Shown in pieces: positions 45,231 to 57,900 of a stretch of 64,000 nucleotides of DNA. The notes below the pieces were generated by a model, which was given only the letters and a program-made list of their open reading frames with translations, did not search any database and had not been told where the DNA came from. Positions within the stretch are counted from its first letter, which is position 1. Every line of letters begins with the position of its first letter. This DNA is from Gnetum montanum. Its lineage: Eukaryota > Streptophyta > Gnetopsida > Gnetales > Gnetaceae. The position numbers were made by a program, and so were the translations under genes. The stretch covers positions 595,941 to 659,940 of the forward strand of contig MNCI01010504.1 of NCBI GenBank assembly GCA_015680685.1, written 5' to 3'.

Positions 45231-48170
45231 ATGGCACCAAAATAGAAATTCCCACAGGAAGGAGAACCCTTGCAACCATGGGAGAAGCAGCCTAGAGCTA
45301 GAAGTGGCCAACAAGAATAGGGCTAAGAATTACCAGAAGCAACCTATGTAATGGGACCTCTTCTTGAGGAGCCCGAAGTGGAATATATTCAATAGATTCC
45401 AGAAGAAGAAGTGCCAATAGATTAATCCCAAAGAGGAGAAGTGCTTGGACCCATGCCAAGGCTTGAGGTCACTTTGACTCAAGCCTGCCTAGACATCATC
45501 AAGTCTTGAGAGACCCAAAGATTAGTTCTTCAAGAGATCAATTTTGGGCCATTTTTGGAGAAAGCTCCAGAGGATGTTAAGACATAATTTCAAGCCTCTC
45601 CCATGTGGCCAATAATCACATCCAATGGAGAATGGTATATAGGAGAGAAATATTTCTTTTGGAGTAATCAAAGGTTAGGGTCTATTGTAAAAATCAAGGA
45701 CATTCAAGTGTTCTACTTGGTAGAAGCTATTGCATAGGCACTTGGGTTGCCTAACACTAGAACATAGCTTGTAGAACTATTCACAAAAGTTGATCCTGAG
45801 GCTAAGAGGGAGTGGACCTAGTGATTCTATGAGGTTGACTGTCAGTAGTATGATGCGCTCACATCGGCAGAGCAAATTTACTTCAAGATTGCAACCTATC
45901 ACCTTAATCCAATTGTGAGGCCTAGCAAGGTAATTGCCTTCTCTACTTAAGCATGTGCTACTTTAAGCAGGAAATTGCTTGCCAACCTTCCATAGTCGTT
46001 CTACTTAGAGATTGAGAAATGCTTCAAGGAAAATGAACATGGAAGGAAGACCCTACCCTTTTTGTGCCTCATCAGGAAACTTTGCAAAAGGGTAGGCATT
46101 GTTCACTATTCCAATGATACCCTCAGGCATGCTCCTTTGGCCTCATGGTCAGAAATCATGAAAGAAAAAACACTAGTGACAACCCAAGAAGAGGAGTAGC
46201 CATCACTATCACCCACTCAAGAGAAAACATTGGAGGCTCACATAGCCATTGAAAATTTGCATAAAATCTAAGAACAGGTCTTGAGCAAACAAGAGCAATG
46301 TGAAAGAATGAGTGGGGTAGATCCATCTGTGTATCAGCCAATAATGAGTCACCTTAATGAGGTGGCCCGAATAGTTAGCTAGATGGATAGGGGTGGTCCA
46401 ATTTTCTCTGCCCAATGAATGTAGCTAACTATGAGGTTGGATTCCAATGCTTAGGAGGTGACAGTGTCATTATTGCAACACCATTTATTTCTAGAAATCT
46501 CTAGGAATATTGCCACTTTCTCGGTATGGTTGGAGGAAGGCAAACAAGAAATTGTCTTAATGATGCAGCATCAAGGATAGGAGAAAGTAGTTGAAGTGGT
46601 TGCTGATCATGTCACTAAAGCATTGAATGCACTTGTGGTGTCTATATCAAATGTATTTGCACTTCAAGATTTGTAGACATTCATAAGCATGATCAATAGA
46701 AAATTAGATGCAACCAAGCATGAAAAGTTGCTGGAATGGTTGGTGGAAATTAGGCAACCAACTTTGGACATCTTTGATCTTTTGGAAGATACCACTGCAA
46801 CCCAGTCAAAGCTGCTAAATGTAAGGGGCAAATGCATTATCCTAGAGGGGTAACTTGAAATGGCCCAAGAGAGAAACCAATGCTTGGCTATGGAGGTTGT
46901 TGAACTATGTGCCTAACTTGCGGATCATGTGATCCTCAGCCTAGTAGTAACAAGAGATGAAGCTTTCAAATAGCTTTAAGAATGATTTCAGAAGGTTGAG
47001 GAGGAGGCAATTATGGCTATCTTCAACTAGTCTATGGTAGAAGCCAAAATGTATGCAATTTAGAAGGACTTGAACTAGATGCACTAGGATAATGAAGCCC
47101 TAACTGCATAGAATTATTTCCTGTGAAATGTTGATGCTCAAAAAGACCAAATGCAATAATTCATTCATCAATAGTAGGAGTAGCTTGCTAGGGTAAACAC
47201 TGAACTAAGGAAATTGGCCACAGAGGATTGAAGTCTATTAATGGAGGAAGTACACACCTTGCATCAAAAATCTAGCATCAAATCACCACATGGAAGAATG
47301 AGGCTTTAAAGTTTGAAAAAGTGAAGAATCACTATAGAGATTAGGTTGGCTTAAAAAATGATGTTAATGAGAAACACATTTAGATAGTGAAGGTGAAACT
47401 GAACAAAGCCCACTAGTAACTCCAACAAGGAAGAGAAATATGACAACCCATCATTGATGGGATTGATGCCTACAACAAAGCAGAGATCTACTTGAAGGAG
47501 TTGCAAATCGAGAAAATGACAAAGTATATGAAGTTGGCCAATCTCCAATATGCAAAGTTGGTAATGTAGACTACCAGATAGTTGTGGTCAAAGTTAGAAT
47601 AGAAAGTGGCTAGCTTGTATCTATTATACAAGGTAGAGTTCAATCAACACAAGTATGCCAAGTAGAAGCTTGAGACCACAAACATTGAACTTGAAGTTCT
47701 TAGAGCATGGTTTAGAGACCAATGATCAATCACTAAGGACCTAGCTAGATGAATGAATGACTACTAGGAGCTACAAGACATAGTCAGGGCATTCGACATT
47801 GAACACAAATAGTTCTCTACCTAGTTTGTCAATACTAAGGAGTTATTTCTAGTAATCCCATGTCCCTAGGATGTGCCTATTCCAACCCACATTGGCAAAG
47901 CTGCATAGATAGTGCATGATCCAAGAAGCAAGGAGGAAATAAATAAAAGCACTACTGGATGCTTTCTGGCTCTTAGCTAAAGTTGTAGCAGTATTAGGAT
48001 AGCCACAGCCACCTCAACCACCACTTGTGCATGAAGTCGGTGAAGGTCCCTTAGAGCCTTAGGAACCACCACCACCTGGGACCATCTGATCTTCTCCAAC
48101 AGCTTCACAACATCAAGAAACATGCTGTCCAATTTTGAAGAGTTGTATCATGCTATTCAATTTTGTGTCC
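45231..48170 (+). pseudogene. ORF2 of element D (putative plant transposon-type protein + coiled coil)
   Basis: It starts with MAPK at 45231, as in E (MAPKREAP). The N-terminal domain has NFGPFLEKAPEDVKT, GEWYIGEKYFFWSNQR and YFKIATYHLNPI, the homologue of the A and B domain. The long C-terminal section (about 46800-47780) is Glu/Lys/Leu-rich, as in coiled coils, and changes frame near 47280. A Pro-rich tail (48000-48100) includes PQPPQPPL. Stops are abundant. It sits after pol, in the env position of Athila elements. Its function is unknown. Confidence 0.7.
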
Positions 48171-48338
48171 TAAACACTGTCATTCTTTGTAATGTGTGGA
48201 TCTGTACAACCAGGCACTCCATTTTTTTTGTCAAGTCACTTAGTTTGTTTTGTTTGAGGAAAAGTTAGTCAATAATCCCATACCTTCCCAATTTTGTAAA
48301 AGAACTCAAGGATGAGTTTTCATTCAATTGTGGGGGTA
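48171..48338 (+). other. 3' untranslated region and PPT of D
   Basis: This contains the CCCATACCTTCCC block, CTCAAGGATGAGTTTTCATT and the polypurine tract TTGTGGGGGTA (48328-48338). Confidence 0.7.
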
Positions 48339-49244
48339 TGATGAGTCATGTTCAATTTGCTAGGTCGATGAGGCCTCGTTGACATGGCCTTGTTGACTGG
48401 GCCTCATTGATGAGGCCTAGATGATGCATCTTACCATGCATTGACAAGGCCCTATTGATGCAGTGTTTTTTGGCTATAAATACACATGTGTAGCCACATT
48501 TATGATAATTAGAGATTGTAGTTGTAGCAAAGCTCTTGTAGTTTTTCCATTTGAAAGTTAGAATTTTTCCTCAAGTTCCCATAGTAGGAGTCATTGAGTG
48601 TACGAATCTTTATTCAAGTGTACTTGAGCATGACCATGTGTGCGGTAATAAAGACGAGCTTTTTGATAAACCTTACATCACTTTGGATAGATTAGCTATT
48701 TCATTTATGCATTTAATGTTTTCAATTAGTTATTAAATATTTCCTAATTATTACGTTAATGAATTAATTAAGCTAGATAAATTACACACATAAGTACAAT
48801 CACTTTGAGCGTAACATGTATTCACTTGGTAATTCCAGTAGCGTTATTGCTTGATACACCTAGTTGCGTAGTGCTTGGTCACCTAGTAGTAGATACGTGG
48901 CTTCATGATGTGTATAGAAAGTGGGGTCAGATGCGTATGTTAGGATTAGTTAAATGTTAGTTAATTAGTTAACTTAGATTAGTTAATTAAATTCTTTTTA
49001 TCCACATTTTTAGCAGCAAACTATAAAACATAAAATGATAAAAATTATATGCCTTAGTTACACTTAACTATACGAACAAACCTCACAAGTGTAATTGGGA
49101 ATATAATGATTAACCTTAGGGCTAGATTCACTTCCTAAAGGACTAGTGCACTAGAAATGATAAAGTCCATGAAACTCGACTAGATCACGCATGAATGCTT
49201 TGTGATTCATATGGTTGGGCATACAGGTACCTTGCCACTCATCA
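48339..49244 (+). repeat. 3' LTR of element D
   Basis: TGATGAGTCATG to CACTCATCA. TATAAATA is at 48475-48482 and AATAAA at 48647-48652. At 906 bp it is 43 bp longer than the 5' LTR, largely because of an extra copy of the CTTGGT--CCTAGTAG leader repeat at about 48850-48890. Confidence 0.9.
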
Positions 49245-50519
49245 ACTTGTAAATGTGAAGGTTGCCATTTTTTTCTTTCCAACTTGTGTCCACTGTTTTC
49301 TTTTAGAAAGGGACATGTTCTTCCTATAAATTATGTACTTCTATCCCTATTTTTAGTAGGCATCCAACATCAAAGCATGCTGATGAGGGGTGAAATTCCA
49401 TAAAAGCACTTCGTGCTACTTCTAATGTCTATCATTTCTACCTTATTTGTAGTTCATGTTTAACAACTTCTTTCATATTTTGTACTTTTCTTTTTACTTT
49501 TTGTGTATTTTTGTGGTCTTTGCCAACTCTTTTTAGTTTCTACATGTGATTTACATAAAATTTTTAATCCAAAAAATAATTCTATAAAATTTTTATTATA
49601 GATTTTAGTCTTTTGACTAAATTCTTAAATGTGAGGATGCTTCTAAATCTTGAACTCTTGAGGCTTTGGTAACAAGATTCATGTTCAACAAATGTCTTCC
49701 TCAAACCAATCATTTGTTGTAGAAATTTTCAAACTAAGGAGGTTCCTAATTTTATAACAACTTTAATTTTGATGTTCAAACTATTGGCTCATCCTCACAC
49801 TTGCAAATGTGAGGGTTGCTATTTTTTTTCTAACATGTGTCCACTATTTTCTTTTAGAAAGATCAATGTCCTTTCTATAAATTATCTATTGCCATTCCCA
49901 TTGTTGGCATGCATCCACAATCAAAGGCATGCTAATGAGGGGTGAAATTCCTTGAAAGCACTTTGTGATACTTTTAATGCTTGTCATTTTTGGCTTATTT
50001 GCAATTCATGTTTAGAAGATTCTTTCATGTTTTGTAGTTTCTTTGCTTTTTCAACATTTTTTTGATCTCTGCTAAGTCTCTTTAGCTATTGCATGTGATT
50101 CACATAAAAATTTTAAACCCATAAAACATTTTCTCTCTTCACAATTACTAGTTGAAGATGGACTCTACTATTTTTTCCGAACATGTGCTCAGTGTTTTTT
50201 TTAACATGTGCTCGTTATTTTTTTGACATGTTTTCACTATCTTCTTTCAAAAAGGATTATCTTCTTTCTATAAAATGTATACTTCCATCCTTGTTTTTAG
50301 CATGTATTCAGCATCAAAAGCATGCTAATGAGGAATGAAATTCTTGAAAAGCATTTCATGCTTCTTCTAATGTTTGTCATTTTTACCTCATTTGTAGTTC
50401 ATGTTTAGTAGATTATACAATGTTTTGTAGTTTCTTTACTTTTTCTACATTTTGTTTAGTCTCTGCCAGCTTTCTTTAGCTACTACACATGATCCACATA
50501 AAATTCTTATTCTATAAAA
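49245..50519 (+). repeat. LINE copy 1, 3' end with tandem repeats
   Basis: The 3' end of the LINE is repeated. A segment A (KCQGCS/KCEDAS coding remains) occurs at 14521-14698 and 49624-49800. A segment B (KCEG, then CATGCTAATGAGGGGTGAAA) occurs at 49249-49623 and 49801-50144, with a diverged third copy at 50145-50519. The B period is about 553 bp, then about 345 bp. The cysteine pairs recall the end of the zf-RVT domain. The A2-B2 junction shows what the site looked like before D inserted. Confidence 0.65.
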
Positions 50520-52540
50520 AATTGAAAATATGAAAAATCAAATTAACATCAACAATAAGAATAATTAAATGTTAATAAAGAAACCAAGGAAGATATAAGC
50601 TTTTAGGAATGTTTTTACTTATACTATAGAAAGTATTGATTAGTATGGATAGATAGCTAATAAGGTACATCTGTCCTTATTTAATAAGAATAATGTTAAT
50701 TCAAATATTAAAAATAATGTTGATAATCAAGTTATAGTTGATGGTAAAGATTCCTAACATAAGGTTTACATCAAAAAGCAAAGTATTAATGATGTAGAAT
50801 ATGTTGATATGTTTAACAAAGATTTGTTTGTCACTTTAGTTTGTCCATGATATTTATAATTATAAGCATTTAAATAGTTCAATTTGGTTCCCAATGCTAT
50901 CATTGTGAGTGATGGGAATTCCAAATTTACTAGTTATTTTTAGAGATCCAAAAGATGAAACTCACTATTTAAAGTGTATAATAATTTTAACATTAATTAA
51001 TTAGGGTTAATATATTAGATGAATAAATAGAGAAGAAATTCTCACTACTGAGGAAAGGAGACAATGGTTGGAGGATAGAAACAAATAATATGAAGCTAAA
51101 GATATGAAAAACCAAGTTAATGTTAATAATATAATGATTAATGATAATGAAGAAACTAAAGAACAAAAAAGCTTATGTGAATATTTTTACTTGTACCAAA
51201 GAAATTATTAATTACTCTAGATAGATAGTTGAAAAGGTAAATTTTTAATTATAAGAAAAAAATAATGTCTCAAAGATTAAAACTATAGTTAACAAGTATG
51301 CATGCTATAGCTAATGACAAAGATTCTTGATGTAAGGTCAATCTAAAGGATTTTGATTCTACAAGGAAGTTTTTGTATTTTTGTTGATCTCAAGCTTTTC
51401 TTATGGAGTTATTGTGATATAATATTTTTTTTAGGCAAGAAATAATTTGAAGATGGAGAATACAAATGTCTCTCAGATTGAAGAGATTATCAAGGATTCC
51501 AAAGCTTTTGACTTTTTATTATTTGATGATTTATATGAATCATTATTCAAAGATATCACTTATTGATATATATTTTTGTAGATTATTGTATTTATTTCTC
51601 CAAATAATGGTTTTACATAAGTAGTTCAAGATATCTTTGAATCTTATGGAATTAATGTTTTGCATGTCCATTATTTTTCCAAACCTTTTTTACTTGTCGA
51701 ACTAGCTAATTTTGAAATGATTGAGAAATCCTTGGATCTTAAAGCTTTTATGGGTTAGCCCAATACTTTTATTACTTAGGAATGGAAAATGGATTTTAAT
51801 CCCTACTTTTTTGATCATTCTAAAATTCCTTACTAGATTGAATTAAAAAATATTTCTTTTACTTTTCAAAGTATTGAAGAGAAATTATTGATAGTATTAG
51901 GACAATCTTCAAAACAAAGTAAAAAAACATTCCTAGATGGTGTGTAGTGCACACATTATTTTATAAAGATTAATTCTTGAAAAATGAAGATAGAATTAAA
52001 ACTCAAGGCTAGTTATTAATATTTTTCCAAAAAATTACCTCCTATAATTTACAAGGATATTGCAACTATTGTTATCATGAAGGCCATGTTATTGGTACCT
52101 ATTCTATTCTAAATGAAAAAGTTGTTTGTGAGGAAAATCCAATAAATTTTAGAAAATAAAAATAATGGTAGTTTTTAATAGGCACAAACAAAATATTCTT
52201 CAAGAAGTTTTCATTCAATATATAAAATATTACTAATTATTTTAAATCTAAAAATGTTAGTAAACTCTCAATATATAAAGAGAATTCTTCTTTAAACCAA
52301 TACTTTTTAAGCATGGACTAGCAATGAAACTATTGATGTAGAGAGAATTCACTTAGTGCACCATAAAAAGAAGATGACTGCAAATACTGAATTCAATTTA
52401 AAAATTGCTAAGATATTTCCTTCTCTTTCTACTTACGCTATCCTTCAAACGTTTCCTCATTAGGCAATGCTTTTTCACCCATTAGTAACATGGATTATGA
52501 GACAAATGTTGAGCTTGAAAAATCAAGAATAGGGGCCTCC
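50520..52540 (+). pseudogene. LINE copy 2, ORF1-like region (decayed)
   Basis: Two diverged stretches near 50528-50760 and 51103-51340 (ATGAAAAATCAAATTAA and ATGAAAAACCAAGTTAA starts) repeat with a period of about 576 bp. The part at 51600-52000 reads like a plant LINE ORF1 RNA-binding region. At 52061-52102 lies GYCNYCYHEGHVIGTY, a CCHC zinc knuckle with its last Cys changed to Tyr. This placement of a knuckle before an endonuclease fits LINE ORF1. Frames are heavily broken. Confidence 0.55.
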
Positions 52541-53926
52541 TCCCTAACATCTCAATGTTACTTTTATCATGGCCTTTCTAATAGGTCCAAAGTGAAGATA
52601 ACTACAAATTATATTTCAAACGAGTAATTATTTTTAAATTTTTAATTGTATAAGAGATTTTAGTACATGATAGTAGTTTTGTTGATAAATGTATTTTAAA
52701 AAATTATAATTTTTTTTCTATTGTTCATGAAGTTAATAAAGAAGATGTTGCTATTATAGTTTTAAAAAAATTAAACTAGAAAATTTTTTAATTTTGGCTT
52801 TTACAACTGTGGAAGAGCTATTTGGATTACTTGTTATAGTAAAAAATGAGACTTTGGGCTTTATAATGTTTATAATCCTAATAATTCAAAAGATCCATAA
52901 GATGTTTCGAAATATATTTTATCTTTATCTAAAGTTCCTTGGATTATTGAAGATGATTTCAATATGGTTGAAATTCATTTAGATAAACTTGGTGGTCTTT
53001 TTTCTAATATGCCTTGTTGAGAAAAAAAAAAAAGATTAGTGTAATTTAGAAAAAATAATTTTTAAAAGTTAACTCTTTATTCCTACATCATTCAAATGAG
53101 AAACATTATAGTTGGTGTAATCATTAGCAAGGAAATGATAGAATTTATTATTAGCTTGATAGATTTTACATCCCTAATGTTTCTTTTTGGAAGCCTAAAA
53201 GTAAAGTAGAAGTGCATGTAGACACTACTTTGTTAGACAATTTCCTTATCAGTATTTTTCTCTCTATAATTAATTCTTCTTCTTTTCAAAATCAAGAACT
53301 TTTTTCATATGAATGCTAATATGTTCACAAAACCCACTGAAAAAATATTTTAAAGTTTCTATGAAATGTAAAAAATCCCCTATTAGTAATATTAGTTAGA
53401 TTTATTAGGTGAAATGAACTACTTGTAGCATTAAAAATTATGCAAGATGGTTTGGAAAGTAATTTGCTAAGTGAAAGTGTTAAGTTAAAGAAGATCTTAT
53501 AGAATCTGTAAAGAAAATGAAAATTCTTTTAAGCCAAAATCCTTTTGACTTTAAAACTCAAAGAGCCTTAGATAAAGCTTGTTATGCTAAATAGTTTTGT
53601 TTTCTTTTGAAGCTAAAATTGCTCTTACTAAAAGTCACATGAATGAACTAAAAATTGAAGATGAATCTTGTAAGGAATTTTTTAAATTTATAAAAAGAAA
53701 AGGTTAAGTACCTAAATTGGAATTACTTTATATAAATGATTTCATCATTACAAATCTTCAAACTATTAATATTTTTTTTAGCAAATCATTTTTTCTAAAG
53801 ATTTTAGCAAAAAGTTCTTTGAGGTCTCTAATATGCATGTTTCTCATCTTATAATAGATGTGCATCAAAGTATTCTTAAATTTGAAATTACAATGGAAGA
53901 AATCAAAGAAACTACTTTTAGTTTAG
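52541..53926 (+). pseudogene. LINE copy 2, ORF2 5' part (endonuclease)
   Basis: It aligns with copy 1 (1121-1317 plus 11349-12530). The endonuclease motif GDFN has become DDFN in EDDFNMVEIHLDKLGG near 52948. Further shared blocks run to CTTTTAGTTTAG, where element E inserts; TTTAG (53922-53926) is the likely target site. The RT part of this copy is not visible in the window. Confidence 0.65.
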
Positions 53927-54780
53927 TGATGAGCAATGAGTAGTCCCTACACCCAACCATATGAATCACAAGCATGCACTAGTGATCTAGTCAAATTCTA
54001 TGGACTTAGCGTCTAAGTGTGCCTATAGATAAAGATTGCAACTAGAGGAAATGTATGATTGTTGTCTTCCTAACTATCACTTATGTAGGCTTTTAGGTAT
54101 GGTTAAGTGGGAGTTAAGGCATATAATATTTATTTATGTTTATATTTTATATGCGTTTATCCTAAGTTTTGGTGAAAATATAAATGATTGCTAATGAACT
54201 ATTTTAACTAAATAGTTTTACAACTAACTATCATAACATAAGTATTTGTACCCACTTTCTGTACACATACTAAATTTGTATTAACACTACTAGGTTACCA
54301 ACTAACAATTATTGGGCATACAAAATGACCATTGTTGAGATTACTAAGCATTATATGCAATGCTCGAAGTGGTTGTACTTATGTGTTCATGATTGATTAC
54401 TTTTAATTATGATAACATAGAAAGTAAAATGCGTATAAAGTAAAGTGCTAATGAAAGGTGATTAATCTAATTTAAATGTTGCAATGAATATCATAAATCT
54501 CATCTTTATTATCATTCACTAAAGTGTTCAGGTACATGATGTTTGAATAAAGATCCCTACAATCTCTTAATTAATGCTGTGGGCACTTAGATGGAAAATA
54601 TTCGAACTTTGGAAACTATAAACTGCAAGAGCTCTGCTATACTACTAACTTAACATGCCATAAATTTGGTGGGTATGTGCATTTATATAGGCTTGAATCT
54701 CATCTGCATCGATGGAAATACATCAATGGGGTTGCGTTAATGCATGCCTATCGACATAGTCAATTGACTATACTTCATTA
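53927..54780 (-). repeat. LTR of element E
   Basis: The plus strand reads TGATGAGCAATG at one end and CTTCATTA at the other; both are termini of the Athila-like LTR. The reverse-complement TATA (ATTTATATA) is at 54681-54689. U3 repeats with CATCGATG and CATCAATGGGG lie at 54706-54770. Leader arms CCACTT (54252-54257) and AAGTGG (54367-54372) remain complementary. Confidence 0.85.
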
Positions 54781-54990
54781 TACCCCCATTACTGAGAGAA
54801 AAGTTGTCCTTAAGTGAATAAAAGTAGGATCAAGCTTCTTACAAAATTAAAAAAGTATGAAATTATTAATTAAATAACTGACTCTAAGTGTTAGGTTGTA
54901 CAGAATTACAAAATTGATATCTATGACAAAAAAACTGGACATCCTTACAAAATGATAGTAGGATTCCTCAGATTATTGAAGACGAGGTAA
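54781..54990 (-). other. PPT and 3' untranslated region of E
   Basis: The complement of the polypurine tract, TACCCCCATT, starts at 54781, and TTGTCCTTAAGTGA matches the complement of the CTCGAGGACGAG block. Nothing else is recognised. Confidence 0.65.
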
Positions 54991-57900
54991 AATTCAAATA
55001 GTGTTAAGAGTTAGAGGCTTGTAGGGTACTGAAGGTCCTTTGCTAGGCTCTAATGCCTACAACGGTGGAGGCTGTTAAGGCTATGCTATTGCTATCGTTG
55101 TTGTTGGTAGAAGTTTGAAAGCATCTAGCAATGCTTTCATCTTCTTTTTCTTACTCCATGGGTCATACGTAGTCCACATAACTTCATCAATGTGGGTTGA
55201 TATAGAAATGTCCCACAGACATGGCATTGTTGGGAATAGCTCCTTAGTGTTGACGAACCATGTTGCAAATTATTTTAATTTAATGTCGAACATATTTACA
55301 AGGTTCTTTAGCTGATGATAGTTGTTCATTCTCCTAGCCAGGTTCTCAACAAGCAATCATTGATTAGTGAATTGGCTTTTGAGAACTTCAAGCTCTATGT
55401 TGGCTATCTTCAACTGCTATTTTGTCTCTTTGTGGTGCTTGAATCTAGCATCATATAAGAGGTAAGAATTGGTTACCTACTTCTCTAATTCTATGCTTGG
55501 ATACCTTGTAGTAAGCATAGCCAAGTTTGTTTATTAGAGGTTGGCAAGCTCCATATATTCAATCATATCCTCAGTCTATAACTTCTTTAGGTGGATCTTA
55601 GCTTTGTTATATGTGTTTAAGCCATCAAAAATTGGCTACCACACATTATCCCTTTGCTAGAGTTGTTGGAGGGTCTCATTCATGTTTACCTTAGCCAATT
55701 GAATCTCCTTCTTGTTTATCTCCTTAAGGAGTTTAACCTGGTCCTTGTAATGGTTTTTAACTTGTTTAAATTTTAGGGCCTCATTCTTCCAGGAAGCTAG
55801 CTTAATGGTCATTTTCTGGTGAAGCACTCAGACTTTCTCCATGGAGAGACTTTAATTCTCCACTACCAACCTCCTTAAGTTAAGGTTCACATTGGCTAGT
55901 TGCTCTTGTTGTTGTCAAATGAATTCAACCATTTGGTTCTTTTGTTACTCAACATTACATAGGTGGTGATTGTTCTTGGTGAGGATCAAGTTCTCTTTGT
56001 AGACTTGAGCCAAATCCTTATTAGTATTGAATGTTAAGGATTTCAATAAGGAGGTGTCAAATATCATAGTCTCCTTCACATTCTTAGCCTCTTTGAGTCT
56101 TTGTTGAAGCTACTAGAAAGCTTCATCTTAAGTGAGGTCCAAGTTGAGAATGGTGATGTTGGAGAGATAGGCCCAAAACTTTGAAACTTTGGTAGCCAAT
56201 TGTTGGTTTTTAGTGGTGGCTACCTACAGCTACACATTGACAATGATTAGTTTTTCCTTTGTCTTTAGTAGCTTTTACTGGGATGTTGTAATTTCATCTA
56301 AGAGATTAAAGATCTCTAGAATTTGTTGCCTAGTTTCCACCAATTGGTCCAATACTTCAAGCTTTGTGTTGGCTATCTCCAACTACAGTTTTGTCTCTTT
56401 GTGATGCTTGAATTCAACCTTGTACAAGAGGTATGAATTGGTCATCTACTCCTCCACTTCTATTCTTAGCCTTACAATAGTTAGTATAGCCAATTTTGTG
56501 TATCAGAGGTTGGCAAGTTCCATATATTTAGTCATCTCCTCAATTTGCAACTTCTTAAGCAAATATCAACTTTGCTATATGCATTTAAGCCATCAAAAAT
56601 TGGCTACCAGACATCGTCCCCTTGTTGGAGTTGTTGAAGGGCCTCATTCATCTTCACCTTGGCCAATTGAATCTCATTCTTTTTTACCTTCTTAAGAAGC
56701 CCAACTTGATCCCTATAATGGTTTTTAACTTGTTCAAATTTTAGGATCTCGTTCTTCTAGATGACCATCTCAATGGCCATTTTTTGGTGATTTGCTTAGA
56801 CTTTCTCCATGGAGAGAAGTTAATTCTCCACTACTAGCCTCCTTAAGTTAAGATTCACCTTGACTAGTTGCTATTACTATTGTCAAATGAATTTGAACTT
56901 TGGTCCTTTTGATGCTTGACATTGCATAGGCGGTGGATGTCCTTAGTGAGAACCAAGTTCTCTTTGTAGACTTGAGCCAAATTCCTTTTAGTGTTGAATG
57001 CTAAGTCTTCGAATAAGGAGATGTTAAATACTACAATCTACTTTGCATTATTAGCCTCTCTAAGTCTTTGTTGAAGTTGCTAGAAAGCTTCATCTTGAGT
57101 GAGGTCCAGGTTGAAAATAGCTAGGTCAAAGAGATAGACCCACAAGTCTACAACTTTGGTAGCCAACCATTGGTTTTTGGTGGTGACTACTTGCAACTAG
57201 ATATTGGTAATGATTAGTTTGCCATTTATCTCTAGTAGCTCTGATTAGGTTACTATAATTTCATTTGGGAGATCAAAGATCTCTAGAAGTGGTTGCTCGG
57301 TTTCCACCAATTGATCCAACACTTCCTCATGTTAGGTTGTACTAAGTTGACCACTCCCTGCTCCTATAGATGCTCAAACATTTGCCATGGTAGCAATGTC
57401 TAATACTACTATCATAGGAATGTTTAGGGCCTTAACCACTCTATCAGTCACCAATTTTACTATTGTCTCTTATTCATGATGCTTCATCGCTAGGATAGTT
57501 GCCCCCTCACCTTCCTCCAAGTGAATCGAGAAAGTTGCAACATCCCTAGAGATTTCAGGGAATTCTTATCCAGGAATGGAAGCTATAACTTCCTAGGCTC
57601 TAGGATTCATTCTTACAAGTGCTTGTGTTTTTTGTGTTGAGAATAGTAGAGTGGTTTCCTCTAGCTAGCTGATGATCCTAATGACCTTGTTGAGATGGCT
57701 TAACACTAGATGGTAAACTAATGGCTCTTCACCACTTATCAAAACCTGTTGTTATTATTGTAGTAGTTGTTCATAGAGTTTTTTGAGTCTTTTGGTAGCT
57801 ACACACACTTCTAGTGTGGTCTACCTAGCAGGTGGTAATGGTGGTTGCTCCTCTTCTTGTAGCTTCACAACTACTTTATCCTTTATCATCTCCTTCTAAG

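Larger units (their letters stand above)
14699..49244 (+). mobile_element. Element D: Athila-like autonomous LTR retrotransposon relic
   Basis: Its two LTRs enclose gag, protease, RT, RNase H, integrase and ORF2. Element B is inserted near the end of the protease region. Without B the element is about 13.3 kb. The flanks are ACCTA (14694-14698) and ACTTG (49245-49249), best explained as a decayed ACCTG duplication, because the paralogous LINE repeat at about 49787-49810 shows the uninterrupted site. The order pol then ORF2, and the tRNA-Asp-type PBS, fit the Athila lineage. Every ORF is broken. Confidence 0.85.
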
